Positions 23,001 to 35,580 of a stretch of 64,000 bases of DNA are shown here, one piece after another. Position 1 is the first letter of the stretch; every line of letters starts with the position of its first letter. Made by a program: the position numbers and the translations under genes. The notes beneath the pieces are model-generated. The model was not told the DNA's origin, made no database searches, and worked only from the letters and a program-made list of their open reading frames with translations. The stretch comes from Multifurca ochricompacta (taxonomy: Eukaryota; Basidiomycota; Agaricomycetes; Russulales; Russulaceae), in contig WTXG01000002.1 in NCBI GenBank assembly GCA_022496185.1, forward strand, positions 124,001 through 188,000. The letters run 5' to 3'.

Positions 23001-26000
23001 TCCATCCCCTTTCTATCCCGGCCCGATAAGGACCGCGTTTTATGGTTTATGCTCTCTGTTGTTTATGCTGTTGTATATACTATTGACTTGTGGAGGATTT
23101 GGGATTATTTTAAAGAAAGAGCACGGGTCAGGACGGCCAAGCTCAAGCTCGCCCTTGGGCGACGACTTCGGGGAATGAATGGGGCGATTGTTGACTTCGA
23201 TCAATCTGGGGAACCTGCTCAACTCAGCAAGAGCCTTAACCCCATGAATTGATTGTGAGGTCTAATTAGGACCAAGTGGTCACAACTGTGGATAGCCGCC
23301 TTAATAGCTCATTGAGAGGCAATCTAGTAGTTTTTATTGTTATTTTTTATTTTTGCATTGAGGTTGGACCAAGCCCACAGCCCACAGCCCACAGCCCACA
23401 AAGGAAGCACCACACCACACGCCGACAAAAAGTGTGACGACCGTCAATCCATACAAGGTGAAAGCTACGATCTTACCCTTAGTAGAGAAAGGCAACGGAA
23501 TTGAACTACCTCAAGGTGAGGTGATTGTGATTAGCGGTTTGGGCGCGTACCTCACTCAAGGTACATCACGCACCTCGGATTCATTAAAACCGACCACGTT
23601 GAAAGATGGATCCCGGTAGGAGGGTTCTAGGCCGGCAGAGCTTCCGCTACACCTTTTTACCCTCTTAGCGGCTGCGCAAACGGAATTCGCGCATATTTCG
23701 TTTGGCGGCCAAGGTCTGATTAGCGTATTCCGTGTTTCCCATTCAGTTGCTATCGGATACCATCGAGGGGAGCAAGGAGCAAGGCAGGTCATCCCCCCCG
23801 GCGATAAAGAGCTGTTTTCGAGGATCCGGTTGGGAAATCCGGCGGTCCTGACCAGGGCATTGGTTCCACACCACCTGAACTGGTGACCACTATGTCAATT
23901 AATGGTACGTGCGTGTATGTGGTGTATCTACGTGTTTCATACTCCAAACTTGACGATGACGGGATTTTCCTGTCGGCGTTGGGGTTGGTGACGAGGTTAT
24001 TGGCGCCCTCGCACCCTCCCAGGCTCATGGCGGATCGGGATGATTCTATATATACGCTGACTTACATCCTTGGCCTGGCTCTACGGCATCATTTTGAAAC
24101 ATCGTTCGTCGCTTTATGGGTACAGACCGGCAAAGCGATTGTCTGCAACGCTGCAACTAGGTCGAATCATTGCTTCATCGTCCCATCATATGTCTTGATC
24201 ACATGCCATCCTCTGGCTCTAGATGCCTTCACTCATACTCTTCTTCTCGCGTCCAGCACCTCACGAGACCAACATGAAGGGATGAGCGGATTTCATTTCA
24301 GCTATCAAGCCGCGTTACCAGCATCTGGGGGAGCAATTCAGTGAGTGTCAGGCTTCCATGCGGTCTTGTCGTAATTAACACCATGCTAATATCCTGCCTT
24401 TTCCTGTTCCCAATCCTGCCCCGAAACGCTTTTCTGTTGCTACATTCTGGAAGTCAGATAGGGGCGCTGAATTCATCTCTCCGCATGACTAAGGACGGTT
24501 AGAAATGCCGCAAGTGCTGCCACATACTACATTCTTCTGTAAATCTTCCATGCAACCTCCACCAATCCAATTCAATCCAAGGTTGGAATAACCATTCACT
24601 ATTCACTGCAACTGCTCGAGAATCACGGCGCTCATTCTGCCGTCCCGTACATCGATCAGGCTTTCGGACATGAAAACTTCCCAGACCTCTGGACGTTGCG
24701 AGGGAGGTCATCAGACGCCACACCGCCACTTCTTGTACGTTTCCCTCCACTATTGGCACTAAATAAAAGGCGGTCCGTTATTTTCGTCTCCCCACCCATC
24801 ACCTTCAATCATTTCAAACATGAGTTGGTTCACATCGGACTCTACACAGGCGTTAGCTTGGCGAGAAGTCAGTACCTCGCTATGACCCTCGTCGCGTACC
24901 ACTCATACCGCCACAGCTTAACGGTAACTCCATTCGAGTGGTGGTTACCTCAGCCTTAATGACCAACGCGGCGGTATATCATGTATGAATGTGTGCCAAG
25001 ACCCGCAGTGCGCCTTACTGACTGATATGTGTTGTATGTAGGCTTCAAAGACATGGGACGAACATGTTAGAGCATCGGGTCTTCCCGAGAATCGGGATAC
25101 GGCCATCAATCTCATGTTCGTGGCGCTAGTTGAGGGTTTGTTCTGTTTGCTTATTACTACATCTTATCAGCCGCCAATTTATTGCGCGCTACGTCCATGA
25201 CCTTATTGTGAAACACAATGTCGGTAATCTTCCTGAGAATTTTTTTTTGTTCAGGCGCTAACCTGTATTGCTCACGTAGCTCAAGCAGCTGTGGGATGAG
25301 AGAGACGAGATCAGTAAAGATGGTGGGCACTCTTCTGTTACGCGCGAAAATAGTGTTGACATACTTTTATTCCAGCATTTGAGCGGGTTCATTCTATTGC
25401 TGGTCATAAGCAAATATCTCAACAACATTAGTCCGGGCAACATGTTCATGTAGCATTAATCCGTGTATTTCCAATCGAGCACACACCATTGTTTCCCAAT
25501 ATGAATCTTCACACGAAGCTAAACTATATAATATGACAGCTACCGAAGTTATGGAAGTACCGTACCGTAAGTACAGGTCCGAAGCTCCGGAAGGTATATC
25601 GCGTCGTCATTTTGGGGCTTCGAAAGTAGCACGTACTAGACATTCCAGGACAGAGCCTTCGACTGAAACTAAATTGAGAGTTGTCGATGCAGTGGAATCA
25701 GCACCGTTTACCACGTATCTATAAGGCTCGCGCTCCGCGGGGTCAGGGTCAACTTTGCCAACGCCAACGTAATAAACAATTTTGACCTGTATGGTATTAT
25801 CAGTGATGTGCGAATGAGGGTCTTATCAACCAGCTTTGGTAAGTAAAAGAAGTCTACTTGTAGCAGGAGGTTAGAGCTACGTGGTATAAGATAAGGCATA
25901 AGGCATAAAACACATCGACCCGAGCTCGCTCTTTGTCTTTCCCCCTTTAACTGCCGCAGATCTCGGCAGCATCCGCGAGGTCAACTGATCCCTCATCCCT

Positions 26001-28054
26001 CCGCTTTATTTTATCCTTATCCTCTTCTCTTCTCTTGACTTGACTTAACTTGACGTCGGCGGCTCTGATTTGCTCCACCATTAAAAAGGGTGTGACAAGA
26101 TGAAAGATCCACAAAGCAGAGCAAGCGTGGACATTGTGAGGGTCCAAGCGGGGGCAATATAGAAAGACACTGCTCTGCTCTGCTCTCTGATCCTCTGATC
26201 TCTCTGATTGATGTCATAGTCATAGAAAGGAGTCGGCAACCTAAGATCCGAATGGACCGGGAGGGAGTCACCAATGCTACTCCGGAGCTCTCCGATAATC
26301 AGGTCACCCCAGTAGGTCACCAGATTATTATTCTTGCAGCCCCTTCACACAGATGGCAAGTGATGATACCTCTCTGGTGTAAAAACTGACGAACGAATTT
26401 TCTATAGATTTGTTCTGACTGTGAGTGTGAAGAAGCACCGAGGAATGCTGACACTTGATCGATGTCCCCCGCCTGTGCACACAGGGCTTCGCCCGACTAG
26501 GAGGGATGGCGATACTGAAATTGAAAGTTTTTTCATGAGGCGCTTTCAGGGCGATATCAAGATCGTCACATAGTTGCCCTTCCTCCAGTGCGGAGCAAGT
26601 GGAACATGATGTCCTCCGATCTTATCATTGGGGATCTGTTCTGTTCTGCTCCGCAGCGAGGTCGCTGAAAAGTGTAGTGCCACCCCTCGAGGCGTCACTA
26701 CATCCTCACATTGGTACATGCATAACAAATTTACAAATTTCTAGTTCTGTCTGCACAGGTGCCTACTACCCCAGTGCCTACCCCAATGCTGATAAGCCGA
26801 CGACTAGTGGTGTGCATCTATTCCCTGAGCTGGAACGCTGAGCGCTGAGGTGGTGGATGAATGAGGGTTCAGAACGTTCAGACCCCAGCTAACGCTCTCG
26901 TGTGAACTCGCGTTAGGCACCATCCAAGGTGAGATATCTCCGTGCAAAGCCTCCGCATTCCCACTGTCCTGCCCTCATCGTGCGTGTGAATCCCGAGTTG
27001 TCGAAACCTCTCTTCCCCAACAAAAAAAAAAGAGAAAAAAGGAATCATACTTCCCCGTACGGGCGGGTTCGACGTAATAATGTCTTGGCGGATGTGCAGT
27101 AGATTGATATCATTGTGTCGTGTTGATTGACGCTAGTTTTCCACTCATTCTACCACCCATGGGTAAGAGGAGGACTGGTTCGCTTACGACATGAGGCGCC
27201 GTAGGTCATTGCAATTAGCGGCGTGATGGGGTAGTAGGACAAGGTCAAATTGTTCACTTCTTCGACCAGGACAAGTAGGTTCTATACAAGTCCAATTTCC
27301 GTGTAAGCGATACACGTAAACAGAGTTGTACCTGAACACGCTTGAACGGCAAGCTAGTTTCAATGTTGGCTTTGCGAGAACGAGCTCGCATGTTTTATTA
27401 TTATAAACAAAACTTTCATTGGTATGGCGTACTTGTGGCAGGAATCCGAATTACGCCGAACCCCAAATATATATGACCTGTACACGAAGAGAATCATAGT
27501 GTCAATGAATGAAGAAGGGGTGGGTTCGCTATTGTGTCAGTGTCAGTGTCAGTGTTGTCGTGTTCGTGTGTGTCAGTGTCAGACAATGCGATACCATGCG
27601 GCCCGGCCCGATAAAAGCCGGGAATGAGGGGGGTTCAAACCCTGCCACTTTGTGGTGGTTCAATAAACTCACAACTCACAACACAATTCCCGTGTGTTGT
27701 GGTAGAAATTTGTTGGAAGGCGGCATTTCTTGACTGTTGGTGGAGGTGGAACAGTAGAACTTAGCCCTGAAAAGGGTCTTCCGCCGTAATTTTTCATTTC
27801 ATTTTCATTTATTTGGTGTTGGTCTTGACTCCTTTCGGTACTCCCCTCTATGGCAGTGTGTGTCATGAAGGCGTCACAGTTACCATTCGTGCAGCACTGC
27901 CCGTCCCGTCTGCCAACTCCCTTGGGGGCAGCGCTTGTATATCACGCACGCACCAAATCACGATTTTAGAGATAGGGATAGGGTCACGTAAAGTCCCCTT
28001 GCGTACCAGCCCTCCTCTTCTCATCCGCATCCGCAACTACATTCTCCTCTCCCC
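20094..28054. other. Gene-poor stretch of about 8 kb, no supported gene
   Basis: Short ORFs occur on both strands, none with a recognisable domain, and splice-aware reading did not extend any of them. A weak candidate is a plus-strand set near 23.9-25.1 kb (an HEGMSGFHFSYQA segment, then an exon with SKTWDEHVRASGLPE), which I cannot name. Visible small repeats: caacgc hexamers near 20367-20396, alternating tacgta near 21113-21130, four cccacag units near 23370-23400, and gtgtca units near 27533-27556. No transposon termini were found. Confidence 0.4.
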
Positions 28055-29929
28055 ATGACCACTCACTTCTTCGAACTTCCCGCAGAAGTGATCATTCTCA
28101 TCGTGTGTCATCTACCTCTTCGAGACGTCGTTGCCTGCAAGCAGTTATGTCGCCAACTCCGTACGCTAATCGAGCAGTCTCAATTACTTCAATGCCACTT
28201 CCGAACGATGTCCAGCGGTGTGGAGGATTTGTTCATTCCTGGTATTCGCAGCTATGAGTTTCTTAAGAGTCTTGAATTATGGGAGATGGCATGGCGGAAA
28301 TTTGACATCGGAGACCGCTTTGCGCGTCACAGGTATCACAACGTTCTGTGGACCGTCGAGCACGTTGTGCAGAATGGACACATCGCAGCGATGCGCTTGG
28401 GAGACTCGAGCTGGCACACTACCCCTGGTTGGTCATACGCTGATATTTCCCGTGTCCAAATGCAAGGCGATGAAATCCCCCAGGAGCTAACTTGGGCTGA
28501 TATTCAACTCGATATCGGGATAAGCCCCAAGGGTTATGTCTTGGATGTTAACCAGGACCTTGTGGCCGTGATTTTCCAGTCAGTATACACCAGTCGATAT
28601 GTCCCGGACATGCTGATTCTTATTTTTATACTAGCCGCGACGCAATTTGGAGACGCATTGAGATTCAGTTTCTTCGCTTCACCACAGGCAAACCCCACGA
28701 CCTCGCTTCCAACGCGATATTAGAGTTGGACTTGGAATGCAAATCTCCAGCTGATTGCGAAATAGCCATGGGGATCATGGGCTCGAATCTCGTCTTGTTG
28801 GCCAGCTACAAGACTCGTCGCAGGCTCTCGAGTCGACATCAAGAAATATACTTTGTCGACTGGACAAGAGGATATATCCACCGTGTGAGTTCTCCACAGA
28901 GCGACTAAAACAGAACTCATTTTTACCCCAGGTTCGGCGTGTTCATGACGGCACCTACTTTCCAGTGATTACCTTTGTATCTAAGGATCTTATAGTCCTG
29001 GCACGTAAACGCGACTTTTCCCTGGAGGTTTGCAAGATTGTGGAAGCGAGAGACAGCACGACTTTTACACTACAAACCGTCTGCATTCTCAAATTACCAT
29101 CCGTTCATCCAAGAACGCGGGTACGGTTCCAGATGCGCAACAGAACGCCTTTGGCGGGACATTCTTCCCTGCCAGCTCTGCATTCATCCAAGTTGCCATT
29201 CAGGAGTTCTCCCATGGACGCTGTTCTCGGTTTCGAAATCAATGTACGTCGAGCCGCACCACGGTCTGGCTCCGAATCTCGCAGGCTGGCCTTCTGGGTC
29301 TGTCACAGCACGTTCTGCAAGTACGCCGCGCAAGCGATAAAGTCCTCGCGCGCCTCTCCGAGCTCCGGGAAAACGCGCACTGGTGGCATGCGAGGCTTTG
29401 CATCCGGACTGGTCAATTCCATTAGTCATCTTTTTACGAATTCTTCCGTTCGTCAGTGGCACGAATGGGGTCCCCAATCAACGCGATGGCTTGAGTGCAG
29501 CGACGACCTCCGCGATCGGCAGACACTTTCCGGGACCCGTTGCGCGATTGTGCATCAAGGATCGTTGACGCTGATGGACTTTAACGCCGGACGTCTCGCT
29601 AACCTGCGCACTCAGGGTATCGGAATGGATTCCGGCCTGAAAGCAGTGGTGCACCCCAACGTCATCGATAGGGGGCGCTGCTTCCTTCACGATTTCACAT
29701 CCAGGTTACCGTATTGTGTGTCTACCAGGCATGGAGTCAAGAATCGCGTCTTGATGGATGATGAATGGATTTTGCAGTTCGAGGTGAGAATCGGCTCATG
29801 ATCCTCAGTTGTTGTTTGCCATGGCACTAACAGTGCTTCTGCTCACAGGAGGAGGGGTTATTTGGCTGGGAGGGTTATATCGATTTTCACAGTATTATAC
29901 CGGCAGAATATTCTTGGAGCGAAACATAG
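28055..29929 (+). CDS. F-box protein
   Basis: The start at 28055 leads directly into an F-box (ELPAEVIILIVCHLPLRDVV, then ACKQLCRQLRTLI), so it probably serves as a substrate adaptor of an SCF ubiquitin ligase. The long C-terminal part resembles the large agaricomycete F-box family: IEIQFLRFTTGKPHDLASN, FVSKDLIVLARK, MDAVLGFEINVRR and a final exon ending WEGYIDFHSIIPAEYSWSET at 29929. Three frame changes occur: 28623-28627 (five T, six expected), 29114-29115 (AA, AAA expected) and one near 29210-29217 that one base does not fix neatly. The substrate is unknown. A GTGTC microsatellite starts 81 bp downstream. Confidence 0.75.
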
Positions 29930-30010
29930 TAAACAAACGTTGTCTCATATTTATGGTAACTGTATCCTCTATTCATGTATTTCTCCCCTCGAAATCATCT
30001 TTTCGTTTCC

Positions 30011-30150
30011 GTGTCGTGTCGTGTCGTGTCGTGTCGTGTCGTGTCGTGTCGTGTCGTGTCGTGTCGTGTCGTGTCGTGTCGTGTCGTGTCGTGTCGTGTC
30101 GTGTCGTGTCGTGTCGTGTCGTGTCGTGTCGTGTCGTGTCGTGTCGTGTC
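30011..30150 (+). repeat. Pentanucleotide microsatellite (GTGTC) x 28
   Basis: 28 perfect tandem copies of GTGTC, with one degenerate unit (GCGTC) after. All frames stay open through it (Val-Ser-Cys-Arg type peptides, or Asp-Thr-Thr-Arg-His on the other strand), which creates false ORFs. It lies just after the F-box gene. 30160-30930 holds no gene I can support. Confidence 0.97.
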
Positions 30151-30933
30151 GCGTCGCCTAAATCGCGTGATTGACTTGGAGGTAGGTGAAGGTGAAGGAA
30201 GAGCCCGAGACCACGAAGCCACACAGTACGCCCGTCTCTCAGGCATGGCCTGGGTGCATAGGTTGTACACGCTATAAGAATTGCACTTTATCGAATGCGG
30301 TGGTGTCACTTGCATCGCTTTTAGACGGTAGGCACCACCCGGTCATGCAGCTCCAAATAAAGGGGTGATAGCATATTGTAATTAGCGTGAACTAAGAGAC
30401 TTGTTCAGAGCCAGAGTAAGATTGTTATCAACTCGTAGAAGGGTGACGTGGTTGGGAATAATGATCTTCTTGTTTCACGTTCTTCCGCCGCAGAGAGAGT
30501 ACGAGCTGTTTATTGTGCCTACGAGAATGACCTGAAGTGTATTAATGGTATCGGCAGCTACTTTATCCAAAATACTGCCCGAGATCACTGACGAGGTTGA
30601 GGATGATAAATACAAAAAGTCCCGAGTACAGGGCCATATGTGGACGCAATCGAGGGAGTTGAGGAGGGTGGGGGTGGGGTCAAGATACAGCAGCCGAGAT
30701 GATTCCCAGCCCAGAAATCAGCAGCCAGCCACTCAATGCCATCTATCAGACTTGAGCAGGTTTTCCACGGTTATGCTGTTCTATGGTGGATTGTTAGTAC
30801 AAAGTAAAGGATGAAAAACAGACATTTTCCCGAACGTGCCATTATCTTCCACATCTACGAATAGTCCCGCAAAACAGGTAACTCTGTGAATTCTAAGACG
30901 TTATTTGCCTCAGGGAGGTCCTGTATGTTCACC

Positions 30934-31232
30934 TCACCAATACGAGGAAAGTGACAACACAGGTTCAGGTAAACCATTGTCGTCGAAAGGGGCCGCAATT
31001 AAAATTCCTTCAGACGCGAAGGCGATGGGATCCGTATTGTTAGAGTTAATTCCTTTCTGCATCGTGAAAATCCGACGAGGGTGAGTCGGACGAGAGAGCT
31101 CATGACCACCTGGCCCTTCCCTTGCCTTTGGACGTCTCGAACGGTGAATGAGATGTCGTTGAATCGAACCGTTTCTGAATTGAAATCTGGAACAGATATT
31201 TCGTACGAGAAGCAAAATTCGAAATTATACAT
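30934..31232 (-). CDS. Unrecognised ORF, low support
   Basis: On the minus strand, a stretch with ISVPDFNSETVRFNDISFTV and then KGQVVMSSL is followed, across a possible short intron, by NNTDPIAFASEGILIAAPFD. It ends at 30934. The composition looks protein-like, but I recognise no domain and the start is unclear. It could be a fragment or pseudogene, or an unrelated open frame upstream of CFT2. Confidence 0.3.
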
Positions 31233-31544
31233 ACATACATACCGATGGTCGGGATGTGTCGAGCACTGCCTGCCTCACCAAGGAAGAAGAACATCTACAT
31301 GTATACATGGACAGAAATGACCGTCTTCGCCGCGGCATTGAGGCCAAGCAAGAATAAGGAGATATTCGGTCGGTTCGATAGTATCAGAAGATGAAAATTG
31401 AAAATGCTACGTACGCGCTTCATGCCGTGCCGTATGAAATGATAACAAGCTCTGTGTTGTGTACCCATTGAATAAGGTTAGGGTTATCACAGAGGAGGTT
31501 GGGTGGGTGAGTGGATGAACTTTCCCTTCGTGCTTGTCGCAATA

Positions 31545-34500
31545 ATGCTCACTTTTACACCGTTATCAGGTGCAGCCAAGTCGTCGCGTACCAGTCCGTT
31601 GGCATACCTCCTCCAAGTGGATGACATAAAAATTCTCCTCGACTGTGGTTCACCAGATTGGTGTCCAGAACAAGAGGAACCACAACCATCCTCCACAGAA
31701 GACAGAAACAACGCGACAGAGAATACTTTTCATTGGGAGCAATACTGCGACAAGCTCAGAGAGTGCGTGGTCAAAAATACAACCGTCGTCCTCGACTCTA
31801 ATTACTCATGTAGGATCGCGCCCTCAGTCGACCTTGTTCTTCTTTCTCACGGAGACCTTGCACACTCAGGATTATACCCTTACGCGTATTCAAGATGGGG
31901 TCTCAAAGCTCCAGCCTATTCGACTTTACCTGTTCAGTCCATGGCTCGCATAGCGGCAACAGAAGAGGCGGAAGGTATCCGTGACGAGGAGAATGTGAGT
32001 GGTACAGAAGAACAAGAGACACCCGCGGATGGAGACGATGAACTTATGCAAGATGGTTCGAATGTGTCGCCTGAAAGCCAACCAGAAGTGGGCTCATCTT
32101 TTCGACACAGCTCGAAGTATGTTGCCACAGCTCAAGAAATTCATGATTCCTTTGACGCGGTCAATACCCTTCGCTACTCTCAACCAGCGCATCTCTCAGG
32201 TGAGATTGAAGGACCACTACTACTAACAGGGCTAATAAGCCACGTTTACAGGACGGTGTCAGGGTTTAACAGTAACTCCATTTAATGCTGGGCATACGCT
32301 AGGAGGCACTATATGGAAGATTCGCTCTCCATCCGTTGGTACGATTGTATATGCTGTGGACATAAATCATATGCGGGAACGACATCTCGACGGAACAGTC
32401 CTCATGAGGGGTGCCGGAGGTGGCGTTTTTGAATCACTAGCACGGCCTGACCTCCTCATCACTGATGCGGAACGGGCGAACGCGATCGGCAGCCGTCGAA
32501 AGGATCGTGATGTTGCCCTGATTGGTGCATGGAATTTCTCTGATACTACCTCTCCGCTTACTTACCGCGTGTTTAGATACTATCGCCACAACTCTCTCCT
32601 CAAGGTCCTCTCTCCTTCTCCCCTGTGATGCCAGCACACGCGTCCTCGAATTGCTTGTATTACTAGACCAGCACTGGTCTTCCGCGCGCCTCAAGTTCCC
32701 AATTTGCCTCCTCTCACGCACGGGCCGCGAGATGCTCACATTTGTGCGAAGTATGATGGAATGGCTCGGCGGTACAGTGAGCAAGGAAGACGTCGGGGAG
32801 GACACGTCTGGAAAGCGCAATAATAAACGCAGGCGTGAAGAAGATGCAGACGAAGATGCAATTGGTGCGTTTGCGTTACGGTTCAAGTGAGCCATTCCAT
32901 TAGTGTGTCTGGAGTCGAGGTATTGACGTGAGTTTCTACAGGCACCTCGAGTTCTTCCCTAGTCCACAGGTGCTCTTACAGACGTATTCGTCAAAGGATC
33001 CCAAACTCATTCTTGCCGTTCCTGCATCGTTATCACACGGCCCGTCACGACTGTTGTTTGCTGATTTCGCAGCCGTACCAGACAATGTCATCCTTCTCAC
33101 GGGCCGTGGGGAAGAAGGAACGCTTGGACGCAAGTTATTTGAGCGTTGGAATAATTCTCAGCGTGCTGAGGACAAGTGGGATAAGGGCAAACTCGGGAGT
33201 AACGTCATGCTTGACGGTTCTCTCAGCCTACGCGTGAGCGTTCGGTCGCGCTTAGTACTTTCCTTGTTGATATGCTGATCCATTCTGTCTACAGCTGAAT
33301 TCAAAGGTTCCGCTGACAGGCGTTGAGCTTGAGATCTTCCAACAAAAGCAACGACTTGCGCGCGAGAAAGCCGCCGTTGCACAAGCAGCGCTTGCGCGTA
33401 ACCAGCAGCTACTCGAGGCAGATGAGGGCGCGGATTCGAGCGACAGCGACTCAGATGCGGCAGATGAGGAGGACGTCGAACGCGCTCTTGGCCTCGACAC
33501 AGAGGTAACAAGAACAGACGGCGCGGATTGGGGTCGTGGGATGGACATGGAAGAAAGTGGACGCCAAATGTTATCTTTTGACATTTATCTGAAAGGCAAC
33601 GTTTCCCGTGCCGCGTCGTTCTTCAAGAGCGCAGGAAAGGAGAACCAAAGATTCCGAATGTTCCCGTATATCGAGAAGAAGCGAAGAGTGGACGAGTATG
33701 GCGAAGTGATCGACGTCGCGATGTGGGTGCGGCGCGGGAAGATCATGGAGGAAGAGGCTGAGGATGAGGAAGGAATGGGGCGAAAGAGGCAGGAAGAGGA
33801 GGCTAAGGTAAGTTACCCGGATCCTTCACTGAGGCCCCCTGTTCAGTTTTCACCCGTTCGGTGCATGAAGGTCACGGAGGAGGTGCCATCAAAATATGTC
33901 TCCATGGTAGTGGAAGTGCAGCTCGCCTGTCGCCTACTTTTTGTTGACCTTGAGGGACTCAACGATGGCCGGGCAGCCAAAACGATCATTCCGAAAGTCG
34001 CACCCAGAAAACTGGCCAGTTCTTCATAACAGTCGTTTCGACCGGATGCTGAATACTCACCCTGTATAGATCATTGTGCACGGTGGACCCGCGGCGACTG
34101 ATTCCTTATTAGAGAGTTGTGCAAACATTCGCGCGATGACGAAGGACATCTACGCTCCCGCCGAAGGCGAATCGATCCAGATCGGACAGAACACGAACAG
34201 TTACTCGATATCTCTTAGCGATGAGATGCTGGCGTCTGTGAGGATGTCGAGGGTAGGTCATGCTTGTGCTGTCATTCAGCGGCTGTTCAACCGTATGTTT
34301 CAGTTCGAGGACAACGAGGTTGGCTTCGTCATGGGGCGACTCACCACGAGTGCAAGCTCGACCATGCCTGTGCTCGAACCCAGCAACCAAAACACACTTG
34401 CCACGAGTGGACCCTCCCCAGCGTTACCGCCCGTGCTTGGTGGGCGGTCAACACAGCGCCTTCCGCATTCGACGATGATCGGGGAGTTGAAACTTACGGC

Positions 34501-34702
34501 GCTCAAAGCTCGACTCGCAGCGGTTGGGGTCCAGGCTGAACTCATCGGTGAAGGCGTGCTTGTCTGTCGGGGAGGCGATGTTGAGACGGTCGCAGTGCGT
34601 AAGTCTGCACGTGGGCACGTCGAGCTAGAGGGTACGGTTTGCGACGTATACTACAAGGTTCGGAGAGAAATCTACGGACTCCATGCGTTAGTCTCTGCAT
34701 GA
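31545..34702 (+). CDS. CFT2: Cleavage and polyadenylation factor subunit 2 (Cft2/CPSF100)
   Basis: Non-catalytic metallo-beta-lactamase subunit of the nuclear complex that cleaves and polyadenylates pre-mRNA. The ATG at 31545 gives the family's typical MLTFTPLSGAA start and is preferred over the upstream in-frame ATG at 31503. The beta-lactamase fold follows: KILLDCGSPDW, then LVLLSHGDLAHSGLYPYA, where the zinc-binding HxHxDH of the active paralogue is degenerate, as in CPSF100. TVTPFNAGHTLGGTIWKI, SLLLPCDASTRVLELLVLLD, an acid/basic insert, VHGGPAATDSLLESCANIRA and FEDNEVGFVMGRLTT complete the beta-CASP and C-terminal parts to the stop at 34702. All joins keep frame at GT-AG introns except the one around 34010-34071, where no clean GT donor is seen. 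Confidence 0.92.
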
Positions 34703-35580
34703 TCAATGTGTTGTATCGTGTTCGTGTTTGTGTTTTTTTTGCATATGCTTACTACACGCCCGACCTGATTGATCAAGTAGGCACTGGCCTCATCCCTGAG
34801 TTCTACGTCGTCTGTTTAACGCACCACCTTGCACTAGCATCATAGTCCCCGGGCGTCAAAAAGAGAAAGGCGATGATTTTAATTTCACAATACTGAAAGC
34901 TTACTCATCCAACTGCAAATGGGATTGCATCGCCATCGTTATGGAAAACTACCCCCAGCCAAGAAGCTCGCGAGCTAGTTTCTTGTACCAGCACTGTTTG
35001 TTTTTCTTCAACGATTAAGCAAGAACTCGAACACTGGCTTTGTCGTGCACCGTACTTTTCCTCTCCGATCCTTTCTTTCATATGGAAGTCGTTCAAACTT
35101 CAGGCTGTTCTAGCCATGCCTTCTCAAACCCTCAAGGCCGGGCGGCTTTCAGCCAATTATACCTTGTCGATCGCGTTACCAGATAGATAGTGGAGGCCAC
35201 CTAACTCTGAACGTCCCGCGCGAGGTGTAGAGTTTCGGTCGTACAAGGAAGCGATTTAATTTCTCTCTCACGGAAAGTATCGGCGCACCAAACATCCTAT
35301 ACGCTGATTGCACTCCGTGAAGTGTATTTCCCTTGGTCGGTAGGTTGGCTAACCAAGTGTTGCTTGCCAACGCCCCTGAATACACACACGTAAGAGGAAA
35401 ATCAGATCAGTCTCGTCTCATGTCAACGTTCACACTTTCAGCGTCTATTACTTGCCGCATTCTCAATGTAGATGAGCAAGTAGGCGCTTGAGTATATGCC
35501 GGTGATTACCTGAGAGAGATATCAGCGACGTAGCGAACCCTCCTTCTGATAGCTCTCCCGAGCACCCGTGAAGGGCCAAG
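34703..35580. other. Intergenic between CFT2 and the F-box/LRR-like gene
   Basis: About 880 bp with no supported ORF, RNA or repeat. It should hold the CFT2 polyadenylation region and the next gene's promoter. Confidence 0.4.

Noticed and set aside
29973..30315. Long open frames with Val-Ser-Cys-Arg or Asp-Thr-Thr-Arg-His repeats
   Set aside because: They are direct translations of the GTGTC array, which has no stop in any frame. They are not genes, and the array is not a CRISPR since it has no spacers.
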